Origin: Ralstonia pickettii DTP0602
GTDB lineage: Bacteria > Pseudomonadota > Gammaproteobacteria > Burkholderiales > Burkholderiaceae
Assembly (NCBI GenBank): GCA_000471925.1
Contig: CP006667.1
Location: forward strand, 3,410,001-3,474,000
DNA length: 64,000 nucleotides
Direction of reading: 5' to 3'
The notes under the pieces are model-generated. The model saw nothing but the letters and a program-made list of their open reading frames with translations, searched no databases and was not told the DNA's origin. How positions within the stretch are numbered: the stretch's first letter is position 1; every line of letters starts with the position of its first letter. Both the position numbers and the translations under genes were made by a program. This document shows, one piece after another, positions 60,862-64,000 of the stretch.

Positions 60862-61929
60862 TCAGGCGTTGTGCGGCCCGTTGTTCGCTTCCAGCTTCTC
60901 GGTCGGTGCGCGCTCGGTGGGCGCCTTTTCGGCCGGCTTGTCGGCATCGGCCGGCACGCCGCGCACGCCGAGCAGCTGGCGCAGGCGGGCACGCTCGGCC
61001 AGCACCTTGGCGCCATAGCCGCCGTCGGTGCTGGTGGTGGCGCCGACGTAGTACTTCAGGCCGCCCTCGATCGAGCCGGCGCGGGCGATGCAGTCCTTCA
61101 GCACCAGCGCGCCGATCTTGATATTGGCGTACGGATTGAGCGCCGCGGCCACGCCGCCGACGGCTTCGTACTTGTCCCGGTGGACCTTGGTCATGACCTG
61201 CATCAGGCCCTGCGCACCCACGCCGCTCTCGGCGTACGGGTTGAAGCTGGACTCGATCGCGATCACGCCCAGGATCAGCAGCGGATCGATGCCGACCTCG
61301 CGGCCGGTCAGGTAGGCCGCCTTGACCAGTTGCGCGGTGGCCTGCGCCGCCACGCGGTACTTGCGGGCGATATAGTCGGCCACGGCCGCCTGCTCGCGTG
61401 CGGAGCCGAGCGTGGCGGTGTTGCGGGCGTCCTGCGCCACGCGCGTGACCGGGATCTTCGCGGCGAGGTGCGCGACCGACGGCACCTTGACGGATGCCGC
61501 CAGGCTGTGTTCGTCCACGCCCGACACCGTCGGCAGGCCAGCCCTGCCCAGGCCGAGCTTGGTCGCGGCAACGTCCGCCGAACTCGCCGGCACGCCATGG
61601 CTGGGCGCAGCGGCGGCCGCCACGGCAGGCGCGGCCGGCATGGCAGCGCTGACCAGCACCGCCGGAGCCTCGTCGCCAGCCAGCAATGCGGCCAGCGTGG
61701 TGCGCCATTCCTGGCTCAGCCACAGCGAGATGGCCGAAACGACCGCCACCACGCCGAGGCTGTTCAGCGCGTACTTCAGTGTTGTGCGGCCACCGCGCAA
61801 CGCGCGGCCCGCGACCGGATGCGCGAGACGGACCTGCAATGCCCGCCTCACTCCGGGTACCGGCTGTCGGAGGCGAACCTGCAAGGCGCGCCCGATGCCG
61901 GGAAGATGAAGGGTTTTCCAACCGCTCAT
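60862..61929 (-). CDS. Membrane-anchored lytic transglycosylase (SLT domain)
   Basis: A 355-aa protein. An unusual basic cytoplasmic start contains a 15-residue tandem repeat (residues 11-25 and 26-40, each with RALQVRL). One membrane helix follows (YALNSLGVVAVVSAISLWL), then an Ala-rich linker and a periplasmic SLT domain: ILGVIAIESSFNPYAES with catalytic Glu226, GAQGLMQVM, NPYANIKIGALVL, and GGLKYYVGAT. It cleaves peptidoglycan glycan strands to 1,6-anhydro ends. GGAGG marks ATG 61929; an upstream open frame is rejected. C-terminal KPAEKAPTERAPTEKLEA is a charged tail. Confidence 0.87.
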   Translation of the reverse strand: MSGWKTLHLPGIGRALQVRLRQPVPGVRRALQVRLAHPVAGRALRGGRTTLKYALNSLGVVAVVSAISLWLSQEWRTTLAALLAGDEAPAVLVSAAMPAAPAVAAAAAPSHGVPASSADVAATKLGLGRAGLPTVSGVDEHSLAASVKVPSVAHLAAKIPVTRVAQDARNTATLGSAREQAAVADYIARKYRVAAQATAQLVKAAYLTGREVGIDPLLILGVIAIESSFNPYAESGVGAQGLMQVMTKVHRDKYEAVGGVAAALNPYANIKIGALVLKDCIARAGSIEGGLKYYVGATTSTDGGYGAKVLAERARLRQLLGVRGVPADADKPAEKAPTERAPTEKLEANNGPHNA

Positions 61930-62521
61930 GCTTACCTCCATCCGTTGCCCGCTTCGCATGCCAGACTGCGGCAAGCGCCCGATCTCAACGTACTCAAGTA
62001 AGGATGCCGCGCCGTCTAGCAGTGACGACCAAGCATCTGTTGGCAGGCGCTCCCCGTGCGCCCAACTGGAAACAGCGTACGCTCTGGGGGAGCGCACCCT
62101 GCCACGACAAACTCACAAATTCGGTCTTTGCTGGAGGGACTTTCAAGCACATTTTCTTTATGTGCACCCCTTGACACAGGGCGAAAATCCATGTTGCGAC
62201 GCAACACTCCTTTGAGCAAGACCGGATTGTAGGAACGCTGTTATATCTCGTCAAGAATAATAACTACGATTTCTACTACTTATAGTTATTTGTAACAAGA
62301 GTCACCATGTCGGCATCGGATCACCCGATTGCCCGCAAACGCAGGCCTGGCCTTGGCTCGTCGCCCGGAAAAGTACGCTGTCAGCGACAAAAAACTTACA
62401 ATTTGCGCGGCTTCGCTCTGACGATTTTTTTGCCGCGGCGCCGGTGAATGTGTATCGTCACCGACTTGGACGCCGTCTTGCGGACGCCTTCCCCCGGCCC
62501 CGCACCACAACAGAATTCACT
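61930..62521. other. 592-bp divergent intergenic region
   Basis: No convincing gene. It includes an AT-rich patch (about 62235-62295) unlike its surroundings and TTGACA at 62171-62176 without a matching -10. Promoters for the transglycosylase (minus) and ubiD (plus) must lie here. Confidence 0.5.
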
Positions 62522-64000
62522 ATGCAATACAAAGACTTGCGCGATTTCATCGGCCAGCTCGAAGGCATCGGCGAGCTGCGGCGCATCGCCCGGCCCGTCG
62601 CGCCCAACCTGGAAATGACCGAAGTCTGCGACCGCCTGCTGCGTGCCGGCGGCCCCGCGGTCCTGTTCGAGAAACCCTCGGGCGCCGGCACCAATGGAGG
62701 TATCTATAGCGTCCCGGTCCTGGCCAATCTGTTCGGCACGACACACAGGGTCGCACTCGGCATGGGCGCCGAATCGATGGGAGACCTGCGCGACATCGGC
62801 CGGGTCTTGTCAGCACTGAAGGAACCAGAGCCACCGCGCGGTTTGCGCGAGGCTGGCAAGCTCTTCACGCTCGCCAAATCTGTGTGGGATATGGCACCAA
62901 AGCGCGTCAACAGCCCGGCTTGCCAGGAGGTGGTGTGGGAAGGCAACGATGTCGACCTGGCGCGCCTGCCGATCCAGACCTGCTGGCCCGGCGATGCGGC
63001 GCCGCTGATCACCTGGGGCCTGGTGGTGACCAAGGGCCCGCACAAGAAGCGCCAGAACCTGGGCATCTACCGCCAGCAGGTGATCGGCCGCAACCAGGTC
63101 ATCATGCGCTGGCTGGCGCACCGCGGCGGCGCGCTCGACTTCCGCGAGCATGCGCTGGCCAACCCCGGCAAGGCCTTCCCGATCGCGGTGGCGCTGGGCG
63201 CCGACCCGGCCACCATCCTGGGCGCGGTGACGCCGGTGCCGGATACGCTGTCCGAATACCAGTTCGCCGGCCTGCTGCGCGGCAGCCGCACCGCGCTGGC
63301 CGGCTGCCTCACGCCGACGCTGTCCGAACTGAGCGTGCCCGCGTCGGCCGAGATCGTGCTCGAAGGCCATATCCAGCCCGACCCGAACCACCCCTCCGGC
63401 TACCAGCATGCGCTGGAAGGCCCGTTCGGCGACCACACCGGCTACTACAACGAGCAGGACTGGTTCCCGGTGTTCACCATCGACCGCATCACCATGCGGC
63501 GCGACCCGATCTACCACTCCACCTACACCGGCAAGCCGCCCGACGAACCGGCGGTGCTGGGCGTGGCGCTGAACGAGGTGTTCGTGCCGCTGCTGCAGAA
63601 GCAGTTCCCGGAGATCACCGACTTCTACCTGCCGCCCGAAGGCTGCAGCTACCGCATGGCGCTGGTGCGCATGAAGAAGCAGTACGCCGGCCATGCCAAG
63701 CGCGTGATGTTCGGCGTGTGGAGCTTCCTGCGGCAGTTCATGTATACGAAGTTCATCGTGGTGGTTGATGACGATATCGACGTGCGCGACTGGAAGGAAG
63801 TGATCTGGGCCATCACTACCCGCGTCGATCCGAGCCGCGACACGGTGCTGGTGGACAACACGCCCATCGACTACCTCGACTTCGCCTCCCCGGTATCCGG
63901 GTTGGGCTCCAAGATGGGGATCGACGCCACCGACAAGTGGCCCGGCGAGACCACGCGGGAATGGGGCACGCCTATCACGATGGATGCCGCGGTCAAGGCG
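62522..64000 (+). CDS. ubiD: UbiD family decarboxylase, N-terminal ~493 residues (continues past the window)
   Basis: The window holds 493 codons of 4-hydroxy-3-polyprenylbenzoate decarboxylase, which uses prenylated FMN in ubiquinone synthesis. Visible are [22 protein letters not shown], the prFMN/metal region [48 protein letters not shown] with the catalytic Glu-Arg network, and [18 protein letters not shown]. The protein is collinear with the family up to the cut. TATGC context with no strong ribosome site, but the start fits the family. Confidence 0.95.
   Translation, partial: MQYKDLRDFIGQLEGIGELRRIARPVAPNLEMTEVCDRLLRAGGPAVLFEKPSGAGTNGGIYSVPVLANLFGTTHRVALGMGAESMGDLRDIGRVLSALKEPEPPRGLREAGKLFTLAKSVWDMAPKRVNSPACQEVVWEGNDVDLARLPIQTCWPGDAAPLITWGLVVTKGPHKKRQNLGIYRQQVIGRNQVIMRWLAHRGGALDFREHALANPGKAFPIAVALGADPATILGAVTPVPDTLSEYQFAGLLRGSRTALAGCLTPTLSELSVPASAEIVLEGHIQPDPNHPSGYQHALEGPFGDHTGYYNEQDWFPVFTIDRITMRRDPIYHSTYTGKPPDEPAVLGVALNEVFVPLLQKQFPEITDFYLPPEGCSYRMALVRMKKQYAGHAKRVMFGVWSFLRQFMYTKFIVVVDDDIDVRDWKEVIWAITTRVDPSRDTVLVDNTPIDYLDFASPVSGLGSKMGIDATDKWPGETTREWGTPITMDAAVKA

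Noticed and set aside
61994..62254. 86-codon minus-strand frame in the transglycosylase-ubiD gap
   Set aside because: It lacks a ribosome site and recognisable domain and covers the AT-rich promoter region.

Overview
The window looks like the main chromosome of a Cupriavidus-type betaproteobacterium (Burkholderiaceae). It is GC-rich with strong third-position G/C bias. The housekeeping order is typical of that group: tolQRAB-pal-cpoB, glyA-nrdR, ribD-ribE-ribBX-ribH-nusB, ubiD, and pilV/W/X/Y1/E minor pilins. The genus is inferred from protein resemblance and gene order, not from any search.

Left chromosomal part (1-8120): the end of tryptophan 2,3-dioxygenase; an IclR regulator divergent from glutaryl-CoA dehydrogenase, with a palindromic operator cluster between them; a 1-Cys peroxiredoxin; a YqjD/YqjE-type envelope cluster; and a large PAS-GGDEF-EAL protein.

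Integrated element (8121-34582): a 26.4 kb island sits in the 3' end of a tRNA-Lys(TTT) gene and is bounded by a perfect 49-bp direct repeat. Its left, plus-strand half is a mobility/replication module: tyrosine integrase, lipoprotein, AlpA-like regulator, small HTH protein, Toprim primase, RepA-like ATPase, and an iteron cluster that may be an origin. A low-GC stretch of odd genes follows (a ClpP/crotonase-fold secreted protein, small lipoprotein, XRE regulator and a fragment of a duplicated island gene). The right, minus-strand half is one long defence operon: RHH regulator - brxA - brxB - brxC - pglX - C2H2-zinc-finger protein - coiled-coil protein - Hsp70-like ATPase - pglZ - brxL. The six BREX core genes match type 1 (brxA, brxB, brxC, pglX, pglZ, brxL). 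Three extra genes, tightly coupled to each other and to pglZ, are inserted between pglX and pglZ. One encodes an Hsp70/DnaK-type ATPase with a C-terminal zinc-binding tail. I do not recognise this trio as part of any described BREX type, and it is the best candidate here for an undescribed system.

Integration rebuilt a complete tRNA-Lys on the right with its consensus promoter. It left the tRNA's original terminator 26 kb away beyond the left end, so tRNA transcription now points into the BREX operon.

Right chromosomal part (34610-64000): a YeeE/YedE transporter, queC, the Tol-Pal operon, glyA and nrdR, a type IV minor pilin operon facing a second small pilin-like cluster with a nonsense-interrupted fimT-like gene, then the riboflavin genes. 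A cluster of small unknown genes splits the riboflavin genes. The window ends with nusB, an aminotransferase, a membrane-anchored lytic transglycosylase and the start of ubiD.
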